From: Salvator merianae
Taxonomy: Eukaryota > Chordata > Lepidosauria > Squamata > Teiidae
NCBI GenBank assembly: GCA_003586115.2
Contig: QVOM02000057.1
Coordinates: 8,004,481 to 8,068,480, forward strand
Length of the DNA: 64,000 bases
Direction of reading: 5' to 3'
In this document: in pieces, positions 46,807 through 59,420 of the stretch
How the letters are laid out: each line of letters starts with the position of its first letter
Numbering within the stretch: the stretch's first letter is position 1
Program-made: the position numbers and the translations under genes
Notes under the pieces: model-generated
Databases searched by the model: none
The model's input: the letters and a program-made list of their open reading frames with translations, nothing else
What the model was told of the DNA's origin: nothing

Positions 46807-48278
46807 TAACTTTTTAAATTTGAGGTAAAATACTTTTCATATCAACTTCCATAACAAAATACAGAGCTATCAGATACCCCTGGAAAAAAATATGTATATT
46901 ATACATATATTTCTATAACATTACATCATATATATAATATATATGCAAACTTTTTTGAAGACTTTATAGAAAGTGGAACGTCTAAAGGCACTGCACAAAA
47001 GCATGAGGGGGACTACTTACATTTTTACACACAAGTTTAATCCTGCTTTATATGGACAAATATCTCAAGCTAAGAGCTGTTGCTCTGTTTCACACCCTGC
47101 TGAGTCTAAGCATCATAAAGACAGGACTGGGTCTCTTGAAAAAAAAATATCAGGTTTTTGTTTTGAAGAATTACCAGTAAATACTTTGTCACTTTAACAC
47201 TCTAAAATAGAACAGTTTTTTTTTTTTTTAAACTAATTGAAAGTACTCCAAACCAAAGACAACTTTCTTATTAAAACCCTCTAGGATAGAGAAAAAAACC
47301 TCAAAAACAAAACAATTATACTGTCTCTTATAATATACCCCAACTCTCTTTGAAGGTAGAACTCACTCCTTGGCTCCATGAGAAGACACTAATGTGCCCC
47401 TGGGGGGGCTGGGAGGGGCCACAGAAGAGGTCCAACCCCGGGATAAGGAGGACGCAGCTTCTGAGGAAAAGGAACCACCTCTCCCTGCTCCCTGTGGCCT
47501 GTTTTGCTTAGCCAAACGAGGAGAAGCCAGGAAGTGGTATGGTTTGTTCTGAGCCAGGTACACCTGACGAGTGAGGAGCACCCAGGCATGATGCGTGCTT
47601 GGCACACAGGCTCAGGCTGTGTCACTCTTCTGCTTGGCTGACCCTGACCTGCATGATGCTTCTGGCCAGGTCTTTTGAAGAGGCCCAGAAAGTCAACTTT
47701 ATGAGGAAAGCCAGACCACGTCTCCCTCCATCTGCAAAAGCGAAGAGGAGATGCCGAGATACTTCATGACCCCAACAGGGACGGAGAGAGACGTGGCACG
47801 GCTCCCTCCCCCAGGGTTCTCTATAGCTAGCAAACAAAAACAGTTGAAAAGTACAAACGTGTTCTTGATTAGTCACAGGTGCAATTCCACCCATCCACCT
47901 TTCACCACCTGAAAAATATTTGGCACAACAAACAGGTGTTTCGTGTGCTGTTGGCGCGCCTGAACAGCAGGGCTCACGAACGCCCCCGGTGCGGCCCCCA
48001 GCGCAGCCACCCTGGGGCCTCCCTGAGCCAGTGGGGGGAGAGCCCCCAGTGAGGGCATCGCCCACCCCTCACCGACACCTGTGCTGCCCCAGCCTGAGGC
48101 CCAAGACCCTGAGCCCTCGTATCCCTGAACAAGGCGCTTCCGCTGCGTGGCGCAATGGCCGTGAAGAGGAGGGGGGCCGAGGAAAGCCACTCCCCCCAGG
48201 CAACGGCGATGATGAAGAAAGACACAAAGGTTACAGTCCGTCTCGTGAAAGAAGTGCAAAGGACATTCCTTACGCTTG

Positions 48279-48475
48279 NNNNNNNNNNNNNNNNNNNNNN
48301 NNNNNNNNNNNNNNNNNNNNNNNNNNNNNNNNNNNNNNNNNNNNNNNNNNNNNNNNNNNNNNNNNNNNNNNNNNNNNNNNNNNNNNNNNNNNNNNNNNNN
48401 NNNNNNNNNNNNNNNNNNNNNNNNNNNNNNNNNNNNNNNNNNNNNNNNNNNNNNNNNNNNNNNNNNNNNNNNNNN
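48279..48475. other. Assembly gap (197 N)
   Basis: Run of N. Open frames drawn across it are meaningless. Confidence 1.
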
Positions 48476-50178
48476 CCCCCAGGCTCATTTCGGGCACTTG
48501 GGTGCGGCAGGCTGGAGGCTGATTGAAAAAGGCCGCAAGATTTATTTCCTGAGATTTGAGCCCCCCCTTCAGCCCTCCTCCCCCCCCCCGAAGCCATGGA
48601 GGTGGGAGATGGCAACGTGCAGCATCGCTGGGAGCAGCTCTTGTGAGGCCCTGCAGAGCCATCAGAGGGACAGCGTGCGTGGGTCAAAAGATCGTGCGGC
48701 CCCGCGGCCACTGAGCCCTCCCCACTCTCTGCCTACACACTCTGCTCAGCCACTAAACATGCCTTGCCCCGAACCACTCTGGGAACGGCTGTTAAAACCT
48801 TCTCTCCCCTTCCTCCGCGAAGTTGTATCCTGGCCCCAAAAGGAACTGACCAGGCAGAGTCCCTTGCTGACTCAGGGAGTCAGTAAATGACCCAAGATGC
48901 CTTCAGTCTGGTTGGCGGAGAACGGGGGAGGAGGTAGCAGCAGACACGCACAAGGGTGCAGCAATGGAACTGACAGGGTTAGGACCCTCTGGGTTTCCTC
49001 GCTGTATATCTGGGGCAGCCCTCCAAGCCGCCTGAAGCAAAACACGGCCTCCGCGCCTGAAGGCCAGCAAAACGCCGAAGGTCCCCTTGGAAACTGCCAC
49101 AGCCCTTGTGCCAATACCGATCAGGGCTGAGCACCAGGCAGGAAGATGGGCTGCAGGTGGAAGGAAAAGGACAGCACTGCCCAGGGATGAGCAGGTGGAC
49201 AGGGAAGCCAGGACACCATAGGCAGACTCTCTCCTCCGTGCCTGGGGACCCTGCTGGTGGGGGCCTGGAGCACAGGGACCAGCGCGAGGGAGACGCCCTT
49301 CTGGGTCCCTCCCCCTGCAGGGTCCAGGCGGCTTCCAAAGCATGTCAGGTTAAGGCAAAAGCGGGGTGGGGGCCGCACTGTGACAGCCATTCTTTGGGAC
49401 TCGCCCTCCTTTCTGAGGCAGGACGCTCCCCAGAGACACCTCACTCCTCCAAAGCAAGAAAGAAGGGGTGCTCTTAAAGGCATTTGGGTTTTCGTTTTGT
49501 TCGTATCCACATTCCTTTCACATCCCTGAAAATGAATTTACAGTTTCTTACCATGGCTTCTTCAGCATTAAAAAGAAAAAGTCGTATGTCCCTTGGGCAT
49601 TCCCTCAGCCCCCAGACTCCAAGAGTAACACTTAAGGCTGCAAGCCACCACCCCACCCCGCCCCACCCCACCCCAGGCAACTGCTGGGCTGCAGGGAAAT
49701 TCGTCAAGTTGTCACCTTGCTGCAGTTTCTGCTTTCAAAGTTCAAAGACAGTGCAACGCCCCAACAGCACCCACCCTTCAAGTGTCTACCTTTTCTGGAG
49801 CAAGACACATTCCAGTTCTGAATGGGTCGGATGTCATCCTGTTTCTTCCCCTCCCACTGCCACAGAAAGGAACTATATACATTCAGGATCCCAATCGCTT
49901 TTGAGGAGCATAGAGAGGAACTCACGGAGGCCTTCCCGGGGCAGCTCTGGGCAAAGGCCATCGCCGCAGGAACAGCTGAGCGGCTCTGCACGCAGCACGA
50001 GGCAAACGTCGCGTCGATGGCCGCCTCCCCTGCCGCCACGATGATGCACAAAGCTGCCCGCTAAGCCCCTGCAGAAGCCATCCAGCCGTCCCAATCTCCT
50101 CCCTGTCTGCTCCTGCCCAGCCAGTGAGCCTTGCCACACTGCAAGGAAGGGAGTCCGGCCTGGGGAGCTTCAGTGGCT

Positions 50179-51371
50179 CTAGGAATCCACTGCCGCCTTG
50201 GGGGCCAGGAGGATGTGCGGCGTGGCCAGGGAGCCGCTCCAGACAGGCTTCCGGCCATGGGCCTCCTCCAGGAGCTCCGCCTGCCGGTCCCCGTTCCAGC
50301 GGCGCTTGAGGCGCAGTTTGGGAGGCATCGCCGCGTCCTCCCTCTTTTCCTGCACTGCGACCGGCTCCCCGGTGGGCTCCTGCAGGGGCCCCCCAGCCGC
50401 CGCTTCCTCATCTTGAGGCCTTTCAGGAGCCGGAAGGGTGCTGCTCTGGGCGGGCGCTGAGGGTGCCGGGGGCCAAGAGAGGGCAACTGGGCGCGCAAAG
50501 ACGGTCTGCTCCTGTCCCTGGCTGCTGGGGAAGGCGGCTTTGTTGGCTCCTTCCCTGTGTCCTGCCAGGCCTCTCGCGGGAGAATCGTTGCTTTCGGGCT
50601 CCTGGTCGAGGACGGGCTCCATCTTAATCTGGCGTAGCGGCGGCGGAGACTGAGAAGCCTCTCCTCTTCCGGCCCCGCTTTCCACCCGCTCGCGGTTCTT
50701 TCGCCCCACCGGAGGAGGCTGTAGCTTAATGGGGAACTGGGGCTGCTCTTCCGGAGGCGCCGGGCACGGGATGGGCGGCATGATCAGGCCAGGGTAGCGA
50801 GGAAAGGTCCTGGGGCTCAGGTGGTAGTTGAAGACAGAGCAGGCCTGCGAATGCAGGTAATGCTTCATCTCCTCCGGGCTGAAGGAGAAGCAGCTGCTCC
50901 CTGCGGTGAAGGGGCTCATGCCGGGGGAGGGGCTGTAGGAAAAGAGGGTGGGCGTGAGGGACAAGGCTGGCGAGATGGGAACGTTGAGGACCCCTCCGCG
51001 GGCCGGGAGGGGAGACGCAGCAAATGGGCTGTGCGGGTCAGGATAGATCCCTGCCCGGCTGAAGAGAGGAAGCACCAGGTCCGTTTTGTGTTTTTGGTGG
51101 CCGATGCCTCCTGTTGAGACGGCAGAGTTGCGAGAGGCCAGGAGATCCACCCCACGCCGCCAGTCCGGAGAGTTGCTCTCTAGCTCCGGCACGGGGGAAG
51201 ACTTCTCTCCGCGGCTATTGCTGCCCAGGGCCTCTTGGCTCGACGGCACGAGGGATCTAGCTGAGAAGCGGCTCGGCTGGGAGTCTTCGGTGGGAGAATG
51301 GCCGTCCAGCGGGGGGAAGTGGAACCGGGACGAAGCCGTCGGGACAGGAGGGGCACTCTGAGGGACGACAC
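50179..51371 (-). CDS. ETV3: ETV3 last coding exon (repression region)
   Basis: 397 codons with the stop (residues 137-533). From the acceptor ttcttcag it reads [20 protein letters not shown], then DWRRGVD (about 206-212), GIGHQKHK, a Ser/Pro-rich segment with [10 protein letters not shown], and FSFSP (298-302), a motif resembling ERK-docking sites of the related repressor ERF. Further on are [38 protein letters not shown] and, near the C-terminus, [11 protein letters not shown]. Order and wording match mammalian ETV3 (METS/PE1) throughout. The protein is about 20 residues longer than the human one, mainly in variable Pro/Glu-rich parts. Confidence 0.97.
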
Positions 51372-53743
51372 CTGAAGAAGACAGGAAATGTTAGCGCCCT
51401 TCTCTAGGAACGCGGCGGGCAGGCAGCCACCGTGAGAACCTGACTGCGCGCCAGAGCCGGAAGCGGATCCCGTGCTGCGAAGGAGGAGGGAACGGCCAAG
51501 CCGTAGCTGGTCACACGCACAGGACCGTTTGGGCCTGGCATTCCGACGCCCCACAAGTTCAGCATTCACGCAGCACAAGGCTGTTTCAGTCAACCCCAAT
51601 GCCTGCTGGATTGTTCGCCATTCAGATATTCACCCACCACTTTTTGGTCAGATCTTTTTGCTTTATTCAAATACGTTCATGTTCTCTATTAGCCTCTGGC
51701 AAAGGATCTGAGAGCCAACCCTAATAGGCTGGTGCTCCGAGGCCTCCTCTGCCCCTCCAGCTCCCCCGATAAGGTTGCTGGCACAAAACTGGAAGACGCA
51801 TCCCTGTACGGAGATTAGAATGGTAGGCCTGGGTGTGTGTGGGGGAGAGGGGGAGAGAGAGCAGAACCAAATACGGGTTGCAGACGGACACGTTTTCTAC
51901 ACCAGTAGGAACAGCATTTTCCATTTACCCTCCCAACCTCCACAGCTTTGATCCTGTGCTCAGAGCAAAACTGACCTGCCCAAAGGGGAACAGCATGAGT
52001 CACTTCCTGGTCACTTCACCTCCTCCCTGCAGCAGCCTGGCGAGTAATGCAAGGTGTGCCCCATCTAAAGAGCACACCACCCAGCTGAACCCAGGCACGC
52101 CTCCCTGTGTCCGACCTCACGGCTTTAGCCAGATCACCCTCGTTCTGACAAGGAAAGGGATGCCAATCAACCCTTGGAGTCCCTTTCTGAGGCACAAAGT
52201 GTCCTGCTCCTGGTAGCTCTGCTCTGCTGTAGGCAAGAAGGCTCTGGGAGAAAAGGGCCAAAGTCAACCTCCTCCTTCCTCCCCAGGCAGGAGGAAAGCA
52301 AGCAAACTGCCCTGGAGTGTGGGGGGGGAGGAGCGGGGAACCCTGGGCAGGAAGGGGCTGGGGGAGCCATGCTCTGGGAGGCCTTCTGCCTCAGCCCTCG
52401 CCCTGTCCTCAAGTGCTGCACCTCCAACCAGGTTGCGTGAGAAAGGCAGCTTGCTCACTTTTCCAGCATGAGCTACTTGCCCCCGGAAGCCACCAAAGAT
52501 TCCCTTGCTAATCCAACATAAAAACCAACAGCACAGACACCTGTGATAATTTGCGCACCAAAGCCACAGCCGCACACGCATCTCTAAAACAAAGACAAAA
52601 CCACTCCAATGGAGGGGAAAGCCAATTGGCCAACGTGGAAGTTCTCAAAGGAAAACGGCCTTTGCCCAATTCCAAAAGGGGGGGGAAGGGGGGGGCAGCA
52701 GAAGCTTCTTGGCCGAGGCTCCAGGTGCCTCCTCGTTGGATAAAGAGCAACCCAAGATCCAGGGACCATGGCCAAGTCAGCTCTGCCCCAAATTTCTGCC
52801 AGCTGTACATCAGTGGGGGCCCAAGAAAGCTCCCTAAAGCCCCAATGCAGCCGGCCTTTCCAACAGTGGATGATTGAGCCCACCTGGCTTAAGAAAGTGG
52901 GCCAGGCCAGCTCCTTTCCAGCAGGAACTGTTCTGGTTGAAATCGCCCTCTCTGTTTACGCCACTGGCTGTTTCTCAGGTGTCGGGAGGCCCTGCTGCAT
53001 TACAGTTCAGGAGTTCCCTGTTCTGAAATCCAGCCACGGCTACAGGAAACGCAGGGGGGGCTGACTTCAACCAGTGTTCTTGCCCACATACTACGTTCGC
53101 TCCTGCCTGGCTCCTGGACCAGAACCGGCGCGCCATTTTTACCGAGATCAGCAAGTTGACCACAACTACACAGCATTGCGTGGGTAACTTTTGTGCACTT
53201 GCGTATTAAAAAGACGCCGGCAGAGGTGACCAGCACCAGGCTGGATGAGACCGCCCGACCCCTCCCATCCAGAAGGCTGCCCTTCAAGCCTTGGGAAGCC
53301 AACAGTGGGGCTCAGAAAACTGCTGTGTGGCACAAGCCCAGGAGGCATTCAGCTATGCACGCTGCCCTGGGCCCAGGGCGTGAGCTGCTGCTACAGCGAG
53401 CAGCACAGCACCTGGATCAGGAAACGTTTGGCCAAGCACGGGGCCGTTCGACAGACGCAACTGTCCCTCGAAATGCGCCGATGGAACTGCCCACTTGCCA
53501 AACGTCTCAGCGCCGCAAGCCCTGACCTGCACGCTGCACATCGTGGCGGGAGATACCAAAGGCGAGGCAGCTGGCTGTGAAACGGGGTCAGAGCAGCCGA
53601 GGAGCATCTGCTCGTGTTGACAAGTTCCGCCCCAAGGCCTCGGGTGCTCCCAAGGCGGCTCTTAGGCTCCTGAGTGACAGACTCGACGGGTGACCCAGGC
53701 ACCTCCCGCCCTCGAAAGAGAGGAGAACTCGCTTCCCGCTCAC
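51372..53743. other. ETV3 intron
   Basis: 2.4 kb, no exon-like block or recognisable repeat. Confidence 0.6.
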
Positions 53744-53859
53744 CAGTGGGCCGTATGTTAATGAAGGGGTAATTTGGCATCACCAGCTTATTGAAGTTGA
53801 ATTTGTAAGTGAATCTCTTCCCTTTCGTCTTGTGGAGGATCCTCTTGTTATAGTAGTAT
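53744..53859 (-). CDS. ETV3: ETV3 third coding exon (second half of ETS domain)
   Basis: 116 bp encoding [20 protein letters not shown] and [18 protein letters not shown], the wing of the ETS winged helix and its C-terminal extension. Acceptor ttggcag, donor gtgagc. Phases fit the neighbouring exons (AG|A for Arg; G|GT for Gly). Confidence 0.98.
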
Positions 53860-55301
53860 CTGCCAAGAGACAAAACCACATCTCAGCGAGTGCAGGCAGC
53901 TTCAGGTATCTCCTGCCCTTCCCTGTGGCCAGGCAAGAGCAGGCTGGGAGAAGAGAGATGGCCGGCTCCTCCCCAGTCAAACCGGCTTGGCTTGATTGCT
54001 TCCCCAGGGCTCGAGGACGGATTGCAGGCAAGGCCTTTGGTAGCTTCTTCCCCTTGACTCACTGCCTAGGTCGGAATCCTTCAATTTGCGACTTCCTTCC
54101 TGCTCCATTATGCAAATGTCTCTTTGTTTGCGTTGGCCTGAGCCACCAAAGAGCAAACCCAGGACAAATGGCAGGCAGGTTGCAGCCGCCACAGTCCAAA
54201 GACAGAGAGCAATGAGTGTGCTCCCAAAGTAAAGGCAAGAGATCCCCAAAGGGCCCCTCTGAGCACTACACTGGAAAGCCAGAAACGCTTTCACGGATGG
54301 CCTGCCAGCTTTCGGCAAAACAGGCAAGCAAAATGTGACAGTTAGCTAGGTACCCACGCTGAAGTTTGACTTCTACCCCAGTGACCACGCAAACCATCCC
54401 TTGGCGTCTGGCCATCACCTGCCACATCTTCAGGCCCACCTGCATCCTGGTAGGTATTTCAGATCTGAGTCACCTCCCAGGGTGGCTCCCAGGGCCCAAG
54501 TAAGGGAAGGCCAAAGGCTTTTTGGTCAGTCTCCTTGGAGAGGCCAAAAGGCTGCTACACATAAAAGTGATGCTGTGGGCAACCTGTACAAAAAATGATA
54601 ACAATGACCGGCAGAAAATCTCCCCACAGTCTTTCATTGCTGCCAGCGTACTGCTTGCTTAGAAGCAACTCCTGGTCCAAATCAAGCCATCTGAGCCACG
54701 GAGGGAGAGGCGGTGGGCACTTTGCTGGCACTTGCCCCACGATGGCTGATGATGCCAGCTTAACTTCTAGGGCTGCAGGCTGCGGGATTATTGTGGCAAA
54801 CTGGAAACTGCCCGTTTCTGGGGCTCTTTCGGCAGCCTGGTGAGATGGTGCAGGGCTCCATGAGTTGTTTGGACCGGACCAGCTATCTACATGGCGGACA
54901 GTTGGACCTGCCCACAGCCATGATTTTCACATGGGAAAATGTTTGGAGCTTAAGGCCCTCACAGCTACGGTGTTGCCTTCCAGGGAGCACTCTACTGAGA
55001 GGACCCCGCATTTCCTGGAAGCAGTTGGCCCATTCCACAAAGATGGTGTGAAAGCTGCCTGTTTATTCAGTGTGCTCACAATACATCAGAGTCCAGAATT
55101 CTGCAAACCACAGAAGGCAAATCTCCTGCGTAGTCTGTGGACGAGCAGTTAACAGTGGGCTGCTTCTAAAGGGAAAGCAGAGTCCCTTCGCACTGCGCTG
55201 CGGCCTTTCTGCAATGGCTTAACCATGGGCAATGGCTAGGCTCTTTGGATTCCACAGCGCTCAACTCCCCTCCAAAGGCTTCCTGGCTCCCCTCCTCTCA
55301 C
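53860..55301. other. ETV3 intron
   Basis: 1.4 kb, nothing recognised. Confidence 0.6.
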
Positions 55302-55539
55302 CTGAGGGCCCGGCTGAGCTTGTCGTAGTTCATCTGGGGCTTGCACTTCCTCCTGCCCCACAGCCGGGCCACCTCGTCAGGGTCCTTGATGACAAACTCC
55401 CCGTACTCCCCCTGCTGCCAGGCGATGACGTGCCGGAACTCCTCCTTCTGCAGCAGCTCCAGGATGAAGTGCCAGAGCTGGATCTGACGGGAGCCGGGGC
55501 TGGACTCTGTCTTGTAGGCCCAATCTGGGAAATGATAAC
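55302..55539 (-). CDS. ETV3: ETV3 second coding exon (first half of ETS domain)
   Basis: 238 bp. Starts [18 protein letters not shown] and continues through [40 protein letters not shown] and [20 protein letters not shown], covering helices 1-3 of the ETS domain (residues about 38-97). ETV3 is a nuclear repressor of ETS-target and proliferation genes, best known in macrophage differentiation. Acceptor ggcttttcag, donor gtgaga. Confidence 0.98.
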
Positions 55540-56152
55540 CTGAAAAGCCAAGACAGTCAAGGGAGGATGTCAGAAGGACAGGGGTGGAAATCAAGTTCCC
55601 GTCCACCAGAGAGCTTCTGCAACAAGCCAGCTGCCACCCATACACCCAAACATGGGGGCTTCCAGATGTGGCTGTACTCCTGCTCCCTTCACCCCGGACC
55701 ATTAGATTTGGTAGTTGAGCCTGTTAAGAGAGGTCCGCCTGCAGCTAAGGGAGGCCATCTTGACTCCCTGCAGCCTACAGCTACCACACTCCTAGGTCAC
55801 CTGCTCCTGCTCCTCCTTCACCTGTTCCTACATTGCTTGAAGCAATTCTCACCGCAGAAAAAGAACCCATGGGGCACGTCTTCCCATCACCTAACTCTGA
55901 TTCACTTCTACCAGCTCAATCCCCCCACCCTGCACTCCAAAGTCAGATTTCTTCACTGCCTTAAGTTCATCACCTCGCAGTTCTATCCCGAAACATCCCA
56001 ACACTGAGCAGTACAAACTGAGACTGAATCGCCGCTGGGAGTGGGAGTGTGTTTTGCGCACAGGCAGCATTTCAAGGGACCGAGAGTTGACCCAGAGCCA
56101 CAGGAAGGGTTTTTCCCATGCTAAGCACGTTCTGAGATGATGGGGGCCTCAC

Positions 56153-56207
56153 CTCCGCCTCCGCCTCCTCCCTCTGGCTTCTCCACCATGGGACAGCCGG
56201 CCTTCAT
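56153..56207 (-). CDS. ETV3: ETV3 first coding exon
   Basis: 55 bp encoding MKAGCPMVEKPE and six Gly, plus one base of the next Gly codon. Matches the mammalian N-terminus (MKAGC, VEKPEGGGG). The Gly run is a gga-ggc repeat, longer than I recall in human. Donor gtgagg. The exon extends upstream through a CAG/CTG-type repeat (56213-56227) into 5' UTR. Confidence 0.95.
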
Positions 56208-59177
56208 TTTCTGCTGCTGCTGCTGCTTCAGATGGTGATGAGGAAAGGGGGGGGGGGATAAAACAGAAGAGAACAGAAATCACAGTTGTACCTCGATGAG
56301 CAACTATGACAGAGTTTGCAAATTCCACCATAGAAACATATAACTTGTTCTAATTGCTCCGTGCTGATAACAGCACGGCCCACAGGTATGTGCTCTGTTG
56401 TTCCTGTGGACTTTCTAGAAACAACACACAAACAATCCTTTGGATTACTTCAATTGAGCAAGGAAGCTTCTCAGTCTCTGCCAGTGGGCCCACACAGCAG
56501 GCAGACAGGTGCATCATCTGTTTGCCTCTCCGCCTTCACACAGCAGAGGCAAGGCAAAAGCACCTGCACTCTGCCCAGGGCTGTGGGGAGGGAAGCCAGT
56601 GGCCGATTTGCGTCTTCAGAATTTCCTTCTCGTGGCTGTGCTTGAAGTGGCAAAGCTATAAAAAACCAGGGCAAAGGAGACGCATGCTGGGAATCAGAGC
56701 CCAAGTCTGGAAAACGGTTTCTGACCGAGAGCATGCTATGACATAACCCTTATCAGCAGGCACATTCCTGTCTGCCAGGGACAACCCACCAACTTCTGGG
56801 AACTCACCCGTTCCTCAGGCCTCCCCTTTGCCCAGCCTCCCCTCTGTCTGAGTTTTCCTCCTGGCTTCCTTCCCCTCCACCGCACCCGTGTTTGAACAGT
56901 GAAGTCACCCAGAGACTATTTTAAGCTATCAGAAACCCCCAGAATCCAACAACTGGGAATCAAGCTGAAGATTCCTCAACTGCTCCTTTACCTTACAACA
57001 GAAAGAACTGATAAGGGGGTAATAAAGGGATTACCTGCCTCTGCACTAACAATGCTTCAGAGCCTCTCTGAAGAACAACTGGCGCTCCCCAGCAAGCCAG
57101 CCCAAGTCTCTGCTGAGCACACCCTTTGCCTGCCAGCGCCAGAAGCAAGAGAGTCCTCCCCTGGAACAAGGAAATCCTGTGCCTACAGTTCTCCCCAAGA
57201 GCAAAATCCCCACAAGGCTCTCACCTGACGCAGAGCTGAGGTTCAGTCCACATGCACCTGGGAAGCTTGTTTGGACCAGACACTGTCCCACAACCTAACC
57301 TCTCTCACAAAATGGTTATGAGGATAAAACCCGAGTTGGGAAGGAAACAGCTGTGAATGCCACGCCCAAGGCGCCTCAGAAGAGGATCAAAGAGGGAAGG
57401 TGTACAAGGGTGACCTACGTGAAAGTGACTTCAGAAATACCCCAATGACTTCTGCTTACAGTACAGCTTTTCAGCTTCCACACGGACCTGTCCCTAGCGA
57501 CTTCTCTTTGTCTCTTAAAAACGCATATACAGGAAGTCTTCCACACTTATTACATTTTTCTCCCAAAGTCTGTGAAGCTGAAGCGAGCTGCTGACTAGAC
57601 TGGGATTCCCTAGTCTACGGTCACATCTCTGTTACAGGGTCACAGGTAGTTTCCCCACTGCCTCCAGTGTGGCCTGTATCCTCTACGCATTGTGCCAAGG
57701 GAACCGGGAACCTGTGCTCATGCCCCTGGAACCCAGGAAAGGTATGTGAAACTCACAGTGCAAGGAGTGACTCTGAAGTATCCCTAATATGGGCCTGGGT
57801 CACTTAAGGGTCTCCCCATGCCTGTGTACACAGGCTGACCCGTGAGGAGGGCTGCTGTTCCTGGCCTGTGTACGCAAGCAGAGTTGCTTGTTAATACAAC
57901 TTGGCTGGCAGCAAAGGAAACAAGGAGCCACTTCAGTCTTGCCATTTCTGGTAGCTGTAGCTGGTGGGGACATACGCCCTAGGAATTTGAGTGCACCTAC
58001 GGCCTCTGTGTAACCTCTCTTCCCCATAGCTTTTCCCTCTCCCCCAACCTCAAGAACTGAGGTCCAGAGAAAAGACTTTCCTCTTTCAGCTCTTTATAAG
58101 AGTGAGATGGCTGCTGAACCAGACCAAATCCAAGGTAAGCGAAAGCATTACACAGCAGCTACGAATGTTTCAGAAATTGGACCAATGGCTAATCCAGTCC
58201 AGCAGCCTTCACCAGCTGCTTTGGGGAAGCCCACAATGAGCTCCCAGAAAAGGCAGACAATGCTGAGTTGTGATTTAGAAATTCATTCGGTACACATTTA
58301 ACCAATTTATTCAATAAGTCAGTGATCATTACCATTCCCTCATTTTATGGTTTATCTTGTGATGGACAGTAACTCCTTCTTATGTCTGGCCTTAGTCTCC
58401 CAACATTCAGCTTCTTCAGATGAACCCATTGGATTCCAACGTTATGTGAGAGAGAAAACAATTCTCCATGACAAAGTCCAGCACTTCACATAATTCCATC
58501 ATTTTTGCTCCTGTTTATCTTCCCTTGCCTAGATTAACCCCCCTTCAAATGTTGAAAGACTTCATCACCCCAAAGCTCTTGAGCTGTCCTGAGAGCAAAG
58601 CAAAAAGGTCCAGGGCACAAACCGTCTCTGATCTGGAGATCTTCGCACCCCTCCCACACGAATACTGCTGCCGGCCTTCTTCGCCTTCGTCGCGAGCCAG
58701 CCCCCTGCCCTACGCTGGGGGGAATGTCGCTCCTTGCTCCGCCCGCGGCTCCTACCTGCTTGCCCCTGGGCAGCAGTCTTTTTCAAGGCAGCTGTGCGCG
58801 CTGGCAGGTCGGGATCGCAGACTGTGAGAGCAACAGCCTTGTCGGTGGCATCGCCTAGGGCGCTCCTAAACGCGCAGGCAGGGAGGCGGCTTCGTGCCGA
58901 CGGACCCTCTGCCCCGGGAGTGTCTCGCACAGGGCGCCTGGAAACGACGCGGCCTCGTCCCCCGCGCAGCCGACAAGCACTGCAAGCGCGCCCAGCGCCT
59001 CCTCCTCCTCCGTCGGCCTCCGAGTGCGAGGGAGGAGCGCGCCGCTCGCCTTGTGTGGCCGCCACAGGGAATCCCGGGGGGGGGGGGCGGGCAGGCGGAG
59101 GGCCTGGCTGAGGCCGCCCTGACGACGGCCAACGGTGGCAGGAAGACTCGGCGGGCCGCACTGCTGCCTCCACTCAC
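56208..59177. other. ETV3 intron 1 / 5' UTR region
   Basis: 3 kb with no coding exon. Contains a poly-G run (56247-56258), a repeat fragment at 58176-58240 and the start of a CpG island from about 58640. Confidence 0.6.
58176..58240 (+). mobile_element. Reptile interspersed repeat fragment
   Basis: Contains aatccagtccagcagccttc and ttggggaagccc, akin to the repeat at 24300-24485. Short remnant. Confidence 0.45.
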
Positions 59178-59420
59178 CTGAGTCTGGCGGGGCTCCCTCG
59201 GGCCGGGGCGCTGTGCCTCCGCTTCCTCCCTTCCTTCTTCTTCTTCTTCAACTTCGCCGCCGCGCTCCCTCCTTCGGTCCCTCACCCACCCCCACCCACC
59301 AACTCCAGTAGCTACCGGAAACGGAAACGCCTCTTCCACCGCCCACGGCTTCTGACTCACGCCTAACGTCACTTCCGACAGGGGAATGGAGACACAGCGC
59401 AGCTCGACCGGCGCTGCTTC
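58640..59420 (-). promoter_or_regulatory. ETV3: ETV3 CpG-island promoter and probable noncoding exon 1
   Basis: CpG-dense block upstream of ETV3. A good minus-strand donor (ccagactcag|gtgagt) gives a probable noncoding exon 1 ending at 59178. Upstream of it lie several factor motifs: a doubled GGAAAC (59317-59328, ISRE-like GAAACGGAAAC), TGACTCA (59353-59359, AP-1) and CGGAAGTGACGTTA on the minus strand (59364-59377, ETS plus CRE half). No TATA box. Confidence 0.65.

Larger units (their letters stand above)
46801..50178 (-). other. ETV3: Probable ETV3 3' UTR and 3' flank
   Basis: Follows the ETV3 stop codon with no further exon. 46800-47350 is AU-rich with T-runs (47215-47230) as in vertebrate 3' UTR ends. 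An AATAAA lies at 46801-46806 (minus strand). The true cleavage site is not determined. An N gap of 197 bases interrupts it. Confidence 0.5.

Noticed and set aside
48155..48890. Open frames crossing the N run
   Set aside because: Unknown bases were read as coding; there is no evidence of a gene.
58107..58301. Small frame MAAEPDQIQ followed by a donor-like gtaagc
   Set aside because: No partner exon or domain, and it runs into an interspersed repeat; probably chance in the ETV3 5' intron.
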